Assembly: GCA_964446945.1 (NCBI GenBank)
Contig: CAYUQO010000004.1
Location: forward strand, 124,001 to 188,000
Reading direction: 5' to 3'
Origin: CAIYRG01 sp964446945
GTDB taxonomy: Bacteria; Pseudomonadota; Alphaproteobacteria; Micropepsales; Micropepsaceae
DNA: 64,000 nt
In this document: piece by piece, positions 34,818-43,213 of the stretch
How positions within the stretch are numbered: the stretch's first letter is position 1
How the letters are laid out: every line of letters begins with the position of its first letter
Notes under the pieces: model-generated
Databases searched by the model: none
What the model saw: the letters and a program-made list of their open reading frames with translations, nothing else
What the model was told of the DNA's origin: nothing
Position numbers and translations under genes: made by a program

Positions 34818-35956
34818 AGCGACTCGGCAAGTTTCGCCACCACTTGATTGAGCACCAGGCGCCCCGCTTTCGTCGCGCAGATCCGGCCGCCGCGCCGCTC
34901 CATGAGCCGCATCTGCTCTAACTCGTTGAGCGCTTCGGGTGACGGAGCAAATCCCCATCTGTCGGCCAACTCCGCAGCATCGAGTCCCTCGGTAATCCTC
35001 AGACTCATCAACAGATGCTCGCGTGCCGCGTCGCGCGTTTCGATGTTTTGCAGCGAAAACCCCCGCCCCTCCGACGCTATCCGCGACGCCCAACGTTCGG
35101 GCAGTCGCTCGCTGTCAGTGGCGATTCTCCGCCCGCCCAAGGTTAACCGGCCATGCGCTCCGGGGCCGACCCCGGCGTAATCTCCGTAGCGCCAGTAGAC
35201 GAGATTGTGGCGGCTTTCGCAGCCAGGCTTCGCATGGTTCGACACTTCATAGGCTGGAAGCCCCGCTTCCTCGCAGAGAGCTTGGGTCAGTTCATAGAAA
35301 TCCGTCGCCATATCCTCATCCGGCAAGTCAAGCTTGCCCTGCCGATGAAGGGAAGCGAACGCGGTACCAGCCTCGATCGTGAGTTGGTAAACTGAAATAT
35401 GTTCGGTTCTATAAGCCAGCGCCTCCTGCAACTCTCGGCGCCAGTCGGCTAGGCTCTGGCCGGGCCTGGCATAGATCAGGTCAAAGCTGACTCGGGGAAA
35501 AATATCTGCTGCCAAGGTGATAGCCGATTTTGCTTCTCGGGAATCGTGAAGCCGGCCCAATTGTCGTAACGACATATCGTCGAGTGCCTGAACACCGATC
35601 GACACTCGATTTACACCGGCAGCGCGGTACCCGCGGAATCGGTCCTGCTCAACGCTGTTCGGATTGGCTTCCAGCGTTATTTCAGTTTCCGGCCGAATGC
35701 GCCACAGCCGATCGATTGCTGCCAGGACTGATCCCGTCGCCGCAGGGCTCATGAGTGAAGGAGTACCGCCACCAAAGAAGATACTGCCGACCGCCGGTTT
35801 GGCAAGCTGCAGCGCGGCGACGGCCTGAAGTTCGGTCGCGATGAAGCGCGCCCATTCGGCTTCGTCGATCTGCTGGCGCACATGGGAATTGAAATCGCAA
35901 TACGGACATTTGGCGGCGCAAAACGGCCAATGCACATAAATTCCGAATTCGGTCAT
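34709..35956 (-). CDS. hemW: Radical SAM haem chaperone HemW
   Basis: 415 residues. HemW binds haem and delivers it to respiratory proteins; it is related to HemN but is not a coproporphyrinogen oxidase. The radical-SAM motif is CAAKCPYCDFNSH, followed by GGGTPSLM. The C-terminal HemW signature HNLVYW is present within ESRHNLVYWRYGDYAGVG. The conserved part ends around VLNQVVAKLAESL. About 30 further residues are antisense to the 3' end of the LppC-like gene and look non-conserved. Its start overlaps the rdgB stop as ATGA. Confidence 0.95.
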   Translation of the reverse strand: MTEFGIYVHWPFCAAKCPYCDFNSHVRQQIDEAEWARFIATELQAVAALQLAKPAVGSIFFGGGTPSLMSPAATGSVLAAIDRLWRIRPETEITLEANPNSVEQDRFRGYRAAGVNRVSIGVQALDDMSLRQLGRLHDSREAKSAITLAADIFPRVSFDLIYARPGQSLADWRRELQEALAYRTEHISVYQLTIEAGTAFASLHRQGKLDLPDEDMATDFYELTQALCEEAGLPAYEVSNHAKPGCESRHNLVYWRYGDYAGVGPGAHGRLTLGGRRIATDSERLPERWASRIASEGRGFSLQNIETRDAAREHLLMSLRITEGLDAAELADRWGFAPSPEALNELEQMRLMERRGGRICATKAGRLVLNQVVAKLAESLQKPERGNVFGAGSRTENPLAPTSRTARPRSAEPSG

Positions 35957-36570
35957 GCGGTGCCATGCCGGGCGAATGCAGCCTGCACCAGTTTGGCAAA
36001 TGCCTTCGCGCGATGCGACATCGCATGTTTTTTTTCGGGATCCATCTCACCGAAGGTCTGGCGATAGCCTTCGGGGATGAAGATCGGATCGTAACCGAAG
36101 CCTTTGCTGCCACGGGGAGGAAAAGTCAGATTGCCAAAAACCCGGCCTTCAAAAATCTCTGTTGCTTGTCCCGGCGCCGCAAGCGCGAGCGCGCAGACGA
36201 ACCAGGCGCGTGAATCTTTCGCCGCTTTGCTTTCCAATTCGCCCTCGATACGTGCCATGGCCATCCGGAAGTCCTTCTCCGGCCCCGCCCATCGCGCGGA
36301 ATAAATGCCGGGTTGCCCATCCAATGCGGCGACACACAGGCCCGAATCATCAGCCAGTGCTATTTCGCTGGATTGCCGAGCCGCCGCTTCCGCTTTGATG
36401 GACGCGTTCTCGGCAAAACTCTTACCCGTCTCTTCGGGCTCGGGCAGCCCGAGTTCGGCCGCGCCCTGAACCTGAAGGTGAAATGGCTCGACCAGCGTCC
36501 TGATTTCCACCAACTTGCCGGGATTGTGGCTCGCGATCACCAGCTTCTGACCGGCGCCGATCCGGATCAC
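35953..36570 (-). CDS. rdgB: XTP/dITP diphosphatase (RdgB/HAM1)
   Basis: 205 residues. It removes non-canonical purine nucleotides such as dITP and XTP. SHNPGKLVEIRTLV opens the protein, KSFAENASIKAEAAA and ALADDSGLCVAALDGQPGIYSARWAG form the active site, and GFGYDPIFIPEG with SHRAKAF completes the family pattern. It overlaps rph by 4 bp upstream and hemW by 4 bp downstream. The rph-rdgB-hemW operon is widely conserved in alphaproteobacteria. Confidence 0.97.
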   Translation of the reverse strand: MIRIGAGQKLVIASHNPGKLVEIRTLVEPFHLQVQGAAELGLPEPEETGKSFAENASIKAEAAARQSSEIALADDSGLCVAALDGQPGIYSARWAGPEKDFRMAMARIEGELESKAAKDSRAWFVCALALAAPGQATEIFEGRVFGNLTFPPRGSKGFGYDPIFIPEGYRQTFGEMDPEKKHAMSHRAKAFAKLVQAAFARHGTA

Positions 36571-37289
36571 AGTTTCAGCACATCCCGCTGCAACGCCATC
36601 AGCTCGGACGCGCCTTTTCGGGCCAGGCCCAGCATCTCGGTAAACTGCTTCTCATCGAAGGGAGCACCTTCCGCGGTGCCCTGAATTTCGACCAAACCGC
36701 CATTTCCCGTCAGGACGAAATTGGCATCGGTCTCGGCCGCCGAATCTTCGGCATAATCGAGATCGAGCACCGGCGTGCTTTGATGGACGCCGCAGGAAAC
36801 CGCCGCGACGAGGTCCTTGATGGCGTGACGGCTGATCAGCTTGGTCGCGACCATGAAACTGATGCACTGGTAAAGTGCGACGAATCCGCCGGTGATCGAT
36901 GCGGTCCGCGTTCCGCCATCTGCCTGAATTACGTCACAATCGATAATGATCTGCCTTTCACCGAGCAAATCCAGCGCCGTCACAGCCCTGAGCGACCGCC
37001 CGATCAGGCGTTGGATTTCCTGGGTGCGGCCCGATTGCCGGCCACTGGCAGCTTCCCGCCGTGTCCGTTCCTGAGTGGCGCGTGGCAGCATGCCATATTC
37101 CGCCGTCACCCAGCCTTTGCCTGAGCCGCGCAGGAACGGCGGCGGCTGATTTTCGAGACTGGCTGTGCAGAGGACATGCGTATCCCCATATTTCACCAGG
37201 CAAGAGCCTTCTGCATATTTCAGGAAGGACGGATTGAGGCTGATACGCCGCATTTCATCCGCGCGGCGGCCGGAGGGTCGTGTGACCAT
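36567..37289 (-). CDS. rph: Ribonuclease PH
   Basis: 240 residues. A phosphorolytic 3'-to-5' exoribonuclease for tRNA 3'-end trimming. MTRPSGRRADEMR-type opening, then GDTHVLCTASLE, TAEYGMLPRATQERTRREA and IDCDVIQADGGTRTASITGG are standard. SCGVHQSTPVLDLDYAEDS and VEIQGTAEGAPF follow near the C-terminus. It is divergent from hrcA with 65 bp between the starts, a short shared promoter region and the conserved rph/hrcA arrangement in this class. Confidence 0.97.
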   Translation of the reverse strand: MVTRPSGRRADEMRRISLNPSFLKYAEGSCLVKYGDTHVLCTASLENQPPPFLRGSGKGWVTAEYGMLPRATQERTRREAASGRQSGRTQEIQRLIGRSLRAVTALDLLGERQIIIDCDVIQADGGTRTASITGGFVALYQCISFMVATKLISRHAIKDLVAAVSCGVHQSTPVLDLDYAEDSAAETDANFVLTGNGGLVEIQGTAEGAPFDEKQFTEMLGLARKGASELMALQRDVLKL

Positions 37290-37354
37290 GGCATCTCTTG
37301 AAGTTCGGGGACGGCGCCGTTACCTAGCGGCCGGACAGATTATGCGCAAATCCC

Positions 37355-38482
37355 ATGAATGGCATAGCGTTGAGCATCGACGTTAAATCCGGGGACTCCC
37401 CCTCGTCGCTAACGTCCGTCGAGTTCCTGGCACGTGAGTTGGGAACCCGTCCGCGCGAGATTTTCCGGCACGTGGTCGAAGCCTATCTGAGCTCTGGCGA
37501 GCCGGTCGGATCCCGAACCCTGTCGCGACGGCTTCCGGTGAACCTGTCGCCCGCATCGATTCGCAATGTCATGCATGATCTGGAGCGGATGGGCTTGCTC
37601 TACGCGCCGCACACCAGCGCCGGACGGGTCCCGACCGAGAAAGGCTTGCGGCTTTTTGTCGACGGCATGTTGCAGATCGGCGACCTGTCGTCCGACGAGC
37701 GTCACGCGATTGAAAAGCGCTTAAGCGGTTCCGGCCGGCCGCTGGAAGACGTGCTTGGCCAAGCGGCCAGCCTGTTGTCCGGCCTTTCGCATTGCGCCGG
37801 CCTGCTGGTCGCGGCCAAACAGGAAGTCGAGCTGAAGCACATCGAATTTGTCGCCATCGGGCCGGGACGTGCGCTGGCGATTTTGGTCTCCGCCGGCGGG
37901 ATGGTGGAAAACCGCCTGATCGATATCCCCGAAGGACTGCCGCCCTCCGCACTGGCCGAGGCATCAAACTACCTTTCGACCAGGCTTAAGGGCCGTACGC
38001 TCGAAGTGGCACGACGCGAAATTCTCGCCGAGATCGAAGCCCAGCGCGCCGAGCTGGACGAATTGACGGCGCGGGTAGTTGCCGAAGGTTTGGCAACCCT
38101 GTCAGCCCGCCCGCAGGAAAGCAGCGATGCCGCGGGCGACAGGATTCTGATCGTACGCGGCGCCGCCAACTTGCTCGACGAAGTCGACGCGCTGAGTGAT
38201 CTTGCCAGGATACGCACTCTGTTCGATGACATTGACCGTAAAAGCGAACTGATCGGCCTTCTGGAAATGGCACGGGCAGGGGAGGGCGTTCGCGTCTTCA
38301 TCGGATCGGAAAACAAGCTGTTTTCGCTGTCCGGTTCTTCACTGGTCGCCGCCCCCTATGCCGATGCAAAGGGCAAGGTCCTTGGAGTCATCGGGGTGAT
38401 TGGTCCGACACGGCTGAACTACGCGCGCATCGTTCCGATCGTGGATTATACGGCAAAAATGGTGGGCCGAATCCTGACCTGA
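37355..38482 (+). CDS. hrcA: Heat-inducible transcription repressor HrcA
   Basis: 375 residues. HrcA represses groESL-type operons by binding CIRCE elements and depends on GroEL for folding. The winged-helix N-terminus has EPVGSRTLSRRLPVNLSPASIRNVMHDLE and GLLYAPHTSAGRVPTEKGLR in sequence. The C-terminal part carries FIGSENKLFSLSGSSLVAAPY and LGVIGVIGPTRLNYARIVPIVDYTA, both diagnostic. No CIRCE inverted repeat is visible upstream of hrcA or grpE, so it probably acts on genes elsewhere. grpE follows after 36 bp in the same direction. Confidence 0.96.
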   Translation: MNGIALSIDVKSGDSPSSLTSVEFLARELGTRPREIFRHVVEAYLSSGEPVGSRTLSRRLPVNLSPASIRNVMHDLERMGLLYAPHTSAGRVPTEKGLRLFVDGMLQIGDLSSDERHAIEKRLSGSGRPLEDVLGQAASLLSGLSHCAGLLVAAKQEVELKHIEFVAIGPGRALAILVSAGGMVENRLIDIPEGLPPSALAEASNYLSTRLKGRTLEVARREILAEIEAQRAELDELTARVVAEGLATLSARPQESSDAAGDRILIVRGAANLLDEVDALSDLARIRTLFDDIDRKSELIGLLEMARAGEGVRVFIGSENKLFSLSGSSLVAAPYADAKGKVLGVIGVIGPTRLNYARIVPIVDYTAKMVGRILT

Positions 38483-38518
38483 TCGTTTTCACGTATCCCC
38501 GCACCGACGAGGAAACCG

Positions 38519-39088
38519 ATGACTGCGGAAATCGAAAATGACGCTCTGCCGGAGGAAACTGAGCCGGCAGCCGGGAATGACGAGTTTGAGGAAATCAGCA
38601 AGGAATTGGCGGCGCTTCGCTCGGAAGCCGAAGCCAATAAGGATCGGGCCCTGCGCGCGCTGGCAGAAGTCGAGAATGTCCGCAAGCGCCTGGAACGCGA
38701 GCGCGATGAGGCGAGAATCTACAGCGTCACGCGTTTTGCCCGCGACATGCTGGTTGTGGCCGATAATCTCACCCGCGCGCTGTCTGCGCTCACACCCGAA
38801 ACCCGCGAAGGCGCCGGCGATTCCCTGAAAGCCGTGATGGATGGAGTCGAGGCGACGCAGCGCGAGTTGCACGCCGCGCTTGGCCGCCACGGCATCAAAC
38901 GGATCGAAGCCGAAAATTCCCGTTTCGACCCGCACTTGCATCAGGCCATCGCCGAGGTGCCCGCGCAGGGGAAGGAGCCAGGCACAGTCATTCACGTGGT
39001 CCAGGATGGTTACACGATCAGCGATCGACTGTTACGTCCTGCAATGGTCACAGTCGCCAAAGCTGGCGGCGGTTCTTCCGCCGGTTGA
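38519..39088 (+). CDS. grpE: Nucleotide exchange factor GrpE
   Basis: 189 residues. GrpE drives ADP release from DnaK. An acidic N-terminus leads into a long coiled coil (residues 20-75, ALRSEAEANKDRALRALAEVENVRKRLERERDEARIY in two stretches). The four-helix and beta-wing region with FDPHLHQAIAEVP and VIHVVQDGYTISDRLLRPAMVTVAK follows. GAGGAAACCG precedes the ATG. Pairing with hrcA places two chaperone-control genes together; no dnaK/dnaJ is in the window. Confidence 0.96.
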   Translation: MTAEIENDALPEETEPAAGNDEFEEISKELAALRSEAEANKDRALRALAEVENVRKRLERERDEARIYSVTRFARDMLVVADNLTRALSALTPETREGAGDSLKAVMDGVEATQRELHAALGRHGIKRIEAENSRFDPHLHQAIAEVPAQGKEPGTVIHVVQDGYTISDRLLRPAMVTVAKAGGGSSAG

Positions 39089-39126
39089 CCAATCACGCAA
39101 CTTGACGATTCAGGGGAGGTCGGAAC

Positions 39127-39936
39127 ATGAATCCTGTTCGGGTCACTGTCGCCGGCGCGTCCGGCAGAATGGGCCGGACCCTGATTCGCGCGCTGGCCGA
39201 ATCGGAAGATTTGCGTCTGGCCTATGCGCTGGAACGTTCGGGTCACCCGGATATCGGGCAGGACAGCGGCACGCTTGCAGGGTTGCCGCCATCGGGTCTG
39301 GTCGTGAGCGCCGATGCGCTTGCCGCACTGGCCGATTCGGATGCCGTCCTGGATTTCACCTCACCGGCAGCCAGCGTGGCTTTGGCCGATCTCGCCGCAC
39401 AGGCACGTATCGTGCATGTCATCGGAACCACGGGCTACTCGGACGAGGACATGGCGCGCGCGAGGGCGGCAGCGCGGCACGCGGTCATCGTCAAGTCCGG
39501 AAATATGAGCCTCGGAATCAATCTGCTGGCAGCACTCGTGCGCGAGGCCGCAAAAGCACTGCCGAACTACGATATCGAAATCGTTGAAATGCACCATCGC
39601 ATGAAAGTCGATGCGCCGTCGGGCACTGCATTGCTGCTCGGCGAAGCGGCGGCAGTGGGCCGCGGAATCGAATTGGCCCAGCATCAATTGCGCGGGCGGG
39701 ACGGCAATACCGGTGCGCGCCCGGATGGCGCCATCGGTTTCGCTTCGCTGCGCGGCGGTACGGTCGTCGGCGATCACATCGTGACATTGGCCGGCCCGTT
39801 CGAACGCATTGAGCTGGGGCACCGCGCCGAAGACCGGATGATTTTTGCGCGCGGAGCACTGGCCGCGGCACGCTGGGGGCAGGGCAAAAAGCCCGGGCTC
39901 TACTCCATGGCGGATGTTCTGGGCTTGTCTGAATAG
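39127..39936 (+). CDS. dapB: 4-hydroxy-tetrahydrodipicolinate reductase
   Basis: 269 residues. It reduces hydroxy-tetrahydrodipicolinate with NAD(P)H in lysine and diaminopimelate synthesis. The Rossmann opening VAGASGRMGRTLIRAL and the catalytic signature EIVEMHHRMKVDAPSGTAL are clear, with GTTGYSDEDM and FASLRGGTVVGDHIV in between. A strong ribosome site (AGGGGAGG) precedes the ATG. It lies 38 bp after grpE in the same direction and may share its transcript. Confidence 0.97.
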   Translation: MNPVRVTVAGASGRMGRTLIRALAESEDLRLAYALERSGHPDIGQDSGTLAGLPPSGLVVSADALAALADSDAVLDFTSPAASVALADLAAQARIVHVIGTTGYSDEDMARARAAARHAVIVKSGNMSLGINLLAALVREAAKALPNYDIEIVEMHHRMKVDAPSGTALLLGEAAAVGRGIELAQHQLRGRDGNTGARPDGAIGFASLRGGTVVGDHIVTLAGPFERIELGHRAEDRMIFARGALAAARWGQGKKPGLYSMADVLGLSE

Positions 39937-39970
39937 TGGCATAATGGCAGCTCAAACGTGAGCCGCGAAG

Positions 39971-40984
39971 ATGCCGCTACTTGCCCGTATTGCCTGCTGT
40001 GCATTGATTGTTGCGCTCTTGCCGGGCGCCCGGGCCATGCGCCCGCCGGACGAAATCATACTGACCGCTTCGAAAGACCAGCGTGTGTGCAGCGGCACCG
40101 ATCCGGCGGCGGCAATTCCGGCGTGCACTCGGGTTATCGACGCGCGTACAACTGAGAACTCGCAACGCGTCGAGGCATTGGTGCTGCGTGCCACGGCCTA
40201 TCTCAATCTCGGGCAACCCGAGGCAGCGCTCGCCGATATCGATCGGGCCGGGAAACTCGACGCCAATAGCTCATATGTCTGGGCAGCCCGGGGCAGTTAT
40301 GATCATGCCAAAGGAAACGATCCGCAGGCGCTCGAAGATTTCAACCGCGCCGTGACTGCCAATCCGAGAGATCCATTTGCGCTGTCGCAGCGGGGAAACT
40401 TGCTTCTCACCACCGGAGAGCCGGCCAAAGCCATTGCCGACTTCGACAAGGCGATTTCACTTGATCCAAAGAATGCCGCGGCATTCGCCAATCGCGGTGA
40501 AGCCTATCGCGTCGGAGGCCAAAACGACGAAGCCATCGAGAATTATAACCAGGCGATCAAATTGGACGAAAAATTTGCCGCCGCCTGGTACGACCGCGGA
40601 GTGGCGTTGACAGCCAAGGGTGATTTCGCCCATGCGATCGACGACTTCAGTCAGGCGCCGAAACTCGATCCCAAACTCGTCGACGTGTACAGCCATCGTG
40701 CCTTCGCTTACGACGCCGTGGGTGACCATGATCGCGCATTCGCCGACGCGACCGCTGCCATCAAACTCGATCCGGATGACCCATCCGCCTGGTTCACGCG
40801 TGGCAACTTTTATACGTCGCGCAACGATTTCGATCATGCGATCGAAGATTTCAGCCGCGCCGTCATGATCGATGGCAATTATGCGGATGCCTATGCCAAT
40901 CGTGGTACGGCTTATGCGCGCAAAGGGAATTACGAGAGAGCCATCTCCGATTATGGAGTGCCATACGGCTCAATCCGCGGCTGA
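39971..40984 (+). CDS. Exported TPR-repeat protein, truncated by frameshift
   Basis: 337 residues as read. A signal peptide (residues 1-23, ending PGARA) is followed by tandem 34-residue TPR repeats. About eight are visible, with the pattern A-x3-RG-x-A-y near each start and D-a-I-x-D-f-x-x-A-i-x-LDP at each end. The last repeat breaks off at SDYGVPYGSIRG and a TGA at 40982. The +1 frame from about 40960 continues the missing repeat (AIRLNPRLISVYSNRG), so the gene has lost one base in the GGAGTGCC context. Such proteins act as periplasmic protein-interaction scaffolds; the partner is unknown. dapB is 34 bp upstream. Confidence 0.8.
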   Translation: MPLLARIACCALIVALLPGARAMRPPDEIILTASKDQRVCSGTDPAAAIPACTRVIDARTTENSQRVEALVLRATAYLNLGQPEAALADIDRAGKLDANSSYVWAARGSYDHAKGNDPQALEDFNRAVTANPRDPFALSQRGNLLLTTGEPAKAIADFDKAISLDPKNAAAFANRGEAYRVGGQNDEAIENYNQAIKLDEKFAAAWYDRGVALTAKGDFAHAIDDFSQAPKLDPKLVDVYSHRAFAYDAVGDHDRAFADATAAIKLDPDDPSAWFTRGNFYTSRNDFDHAIEDFSRAVMIDGNYADAYANRGTAYARKGNYERAISDYGVPYGSIRG

Positions 40985-41196
40985 TCAGTGTGTATTCCAA
41001 TCGCGGACTCGCATTGCTCAAGATCGGTGAACTCGCCCGCGCCATTGACGACTTCGACAATGCTGTGCGCGCCGATTCGAAAGATGCTGTCAGCCTGTAC
41101 AATCGCGGCGTGGCGAAGCAACGGCAGGGAAGTCCAACGGCGGGGGATATCGACATCGCCGCCGCCCGCGCAATCGATCCAAAGGTCGGTAATTAA
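40960..41196 (+). pseudogene. Out-of-frame C-terminal remainder of the TPR gene
   Basis: In the frame shifted relative to the TPR gene above, translation from about 40961 reads AIRLNPRLISVYSNRGLALL and continues through two more TPR repeats (ELARAIDDFDNAVRADSK, DAVSLYNRGVAKQRQG) to a stop at 41194-41196. Joining both parts gives about ten repeats and a protein near 408 residues. There is no ribosome site suited to independent translation, so this is a remnant of one original gene, or one intact gene if a base was missed in sequencing. Confidence 0.75.
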
Positions 41197-42062
41197 GCCG
41201 CCGGGCTGGCACCTTCAGCGCGCGCCGCTTCGAGCGCGAGCAGCGCACGTTTGCGCGTCTCGCCCCAGCGATACCCGCCGAGTGCGCCGGTTGCGGTGAT
41301 CACGCGGTGACAGGGGATCAATAGGGCGATCGGGTTTCGGCCGATCGCGGAGGCCGTGGCGCGTGCAGCCCGCGCGCTGCACAGTTTTTCCGCCAGCGCG
41401 CCGTAAGCAACCGCGCTGCCGGCCGGAATCGCAAGCAGCGCCTTCCAGACATGAAGCTGCCAAGGGGTTCCGAACAGTTGCACCGGAAGTGTTTCGCGGC
41501 CGGGCGGATCATCACGAAGGATTTGCGCGGCAAAGCGTTCGGTTGCTCCGGCATCCTCGATGAAGCCTGCCTCCGGCCAGCGCTCCGTCATCTCGGCCAA
41601 TTGGGTTTCTTCTTCGCCGGATGCGGCAAAGGATAGTCCACACAAGCCGCGCTCCGTAACCGCGAGCAGCGCACGGCCGAGCAGTGAGTCGTGCCAGCCA
41701 TAGCGAATCGTCAGTCCGGCGCCGCGCCGCGCATATTTGCCCGGCGTCATGGCCTCGACCTTAAGCACGAGATCGTGCAGCCGCGAGGACCCCGACAGGC
41801 CTGAGTCGAGCGCGGCGTTAAGCACGGGTTTCCCTTGCGCAAGCGCGTGCTTGGCCCGCTCCAGGGTCAGATGTGCGACAAAGGCTTTCGGACTGACGCC
41901 GGCCAGTCGCGTGAACTCGCGCTGGAAATGCCACGGCGACAAACCGGCGACAGCTGCAGCTTCCGCAAGTTCCGGCTGACGCTGGAAATTATCCGCAAGA
42001 AAAAGCAGCGCCCGGGAAATGGCGCCGTAGGTCGGAGTCTTCAGTTCTGTCGTATCCAGCAT
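41193..42062 (-). CDS. ada: AraC-HTH/methylated-DNA-cysteine methyltransferase (Ada-like)
   Basis: 289 residues. The N-terminal half is an AraC-type helix-turn-helix (residues 20-110: ELAEAAAVAGLSPWHFQREF, SPKAFVAHLTLERAKHAL). The C-terminal half is an O6-alkylguanine-DNA alkyltransferase with the acceptor Cys in LLIPCHRVITATGALGGYRWG. It repairs alkylated guanine by suicide transfer and may control transcription. The N-terminal Ada metal-binding domain that senses methyl phosphotriesters is missing, so classical Ada activation is not expected. ATG 42062 is chosen because upstream codons are low-complexity; its ribosome site is weak. The stop overlaps the TPR remnant by 4 bp, converging. Confidence 0.9.
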   Translation of the reverse strand: MLDTTELKTPTYGAISRALLFLADNFQRQPELAEAAAVAGLSPWHFQREFTRLAGVSPKAFVAHLTLERAKHALAQGKPVLNAALDSGLSGSSRLHDLVLKVEAMTPGKYARRGAGLTIRYGWHDSLLGRALLAVTERGLCGLSFAASGEEETQLAEMTERWPEAGFIEDAGATERFAAQILRDDPPGRETLPVQLFGTPWQLHVWKALLAIPAGSAVAYGALAEKLCSARAARATASAIGRNPIALLIPCHRVITATGALGGYRWGETRKRALLALEAARAEGASPAA

Positions 42063-42166
42063 GGCGCCGACGTTACGCGCCGCAGGTCGCGCTTGCGACC
42101 CGATTCTTGCGAAACGACCGCATTTTCGGCTGCAATGCCGACACAGCCCGGGATTCGGAAAATATT

Positions 42167-42652
42167 CTACTCGGCCGGGAGTGCCTGACGTGCGTCGCGC
42201 AGCGCCTGCCGCAAGGCTTCGGCGAGGCGGGCGCGTTCCTCGGCCCCAAGAAACGATCCGACCACCCAACGCCGCTTGCGGAGGACGAGCGCTACTTCTG
42301 CGCCGAGCAGCTCGGGATCGTCATGTTCAACCCTGAGCCAATACGGATTGATTTCCTCGCGGCGAACCTGGCCGTTCGCGCTGATTCGTTCGATGACGAA
42401 CGCATCACTCGTCAGGCACAAATATTCGCGCCGCTTGCTCGCACGCACGCTCGCCCGCATCGCCCACCACAGCAACGCCACGTCAAGGCCAAAGAACGGC
42501 GTCACTGGCCATGCTCCATGCAGTGCAAACATGATCCCGGCGGCGAAGCTGATCACGGCGGCGAATCCGACGACAAGCGCAATCGCCCTGGGCGTGAGTG
42601 GCGGGTTGGGCTCGATGAGCGCCTCGAGGAAAACTTTCCTGGCCATGTTCAA
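42167..42652 (-). CDS. DUF2244 domain-containing membrane protein
   Basis: 161 residues. Two adjacent membrane helices (AIALVVGFAAVISFAAGIMF and a VTPFFGLDVALLWWAM stretch, residues 25-70) are followed by a soluble domain with RREYLCLTSDAFVIERI, NPYWLRVEHDD and LRKRRWVVGSFLGAEERARLAEALRQAL. This is the DUF2244 pattern of alphaproteobacteria, often located near nth. Function unknown. The start could be the second Met at 42646. It lies 104 bp upstream of the ada gene in the same direction. Confidence 0.88.
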   Translation of the reverse strand: MNMARKVFLEALIEPNPPLTPRAIALVVGFAAVISFAAGIMFALHGAWPVTPFFGLDVALLWWAMRASVRASKRREYLCLTSDAFVIERISANGQVRREEINPYWLRVEHDDPELLGAEVALVLRKRRWVVGSFLGAEERARLAEALRQALRDARQALPAE

Positions 42653-42842
42653 ATATTAAACCGTTTTCCCCGATCTGATTACAGACGGCCGAGAAAACGC
42701 GCGAACTCACAAAACAGGGGCTTGCGGAAACCGCAAAAAGTCCTGGAGCCTGATCCAATTAAACGTAATCGGACCACGCACCAGATTCCTTTAATTGTCG
42801 CGCAATCTGTCGGCGAACCGCTCCACTTCGCCGGATTAAGCT
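42653..42842. other. Intergenic region upstream of the DUF2244 gene
   Basis: 190 bp without a gene. It contains a small perfect hairpin (TTGCGG-AAA-CCGCAA, 42722-42736) with no T-run. It presumably holds the DUF2244 promoter and the end of the small lipoprotein transcript; no clear boxes seen. Confidence 0.4.
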
Positions 42843-43109
42843 CTAGCCGCAGCGGCGGTGAAACTCGACGCGCCCACCGTGATCGGTCCACCACGGATCA
42901 TCCAGCGCCAGTCCACAGGGATCCGTCAGGGTTCCGACTGTAACCTGCGGTCCCGCAACCGGTGCGGGAATATCGGCGGCCAAACCGGCTACTTCAGCCG
43001 AAGGCACATAGGCGGTTCTGACCGCAGGTGTTCCGGGGGTTGAGCATGACGCAAGAGCCAAAGCGATGCTGCACATCGCTGTAGCGGCAAAAGTCCTGAG
43101 CTCCGACAT
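42843..43109 (-). CDS. Small lipoprotein, unknown function
   Basis: 88 residues from ATG 43109. The signal peptide ends in the lipobox LASC (Cys 21). The mature part is short and Pro/Ala/Val-rich, then ends in DPCGLALDDPWWTDHGGRVEF with paired Cys residues that could form a disulfide. No family recognised. It is divergent from nth with a 104-bp gap. Upstream codons of the longer frame run into the nth promoter region and are not supported. Confidence 0.65.
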   Translation of the reverse strand: MSELRTFAATAMCSIALALASCSTPGTPAVRTAYVPSAEVAGLAADIPAPVAGPQVTVGTLTDPCGLALDDPWWTDHGGRVEFHRRCG

Positions 43110-43213
43110 GTTCCAAAACCAGTCAGTATTCACTTCCGGAAACGGTGCCGCGTTGTGGATTGTTCCGCTGCACTGGCTCCCGTGGCCCATGGCACAACGG
43201 CTATAAATTGCCG

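Noticed and set aside
37290..37354. Possible CIRCE element at hrcA
   Set aside because: No TTAGCACTC-N9-GAGTGCTAA-like inverted repeat is found in the rph/hrcA gap or before grpE.
42722..42736. Small hairpin TTGCGG-AAA-CCGCAA as a terminator
   Set aside because: The stem is only 6 bp and no T-run follows on either strand.
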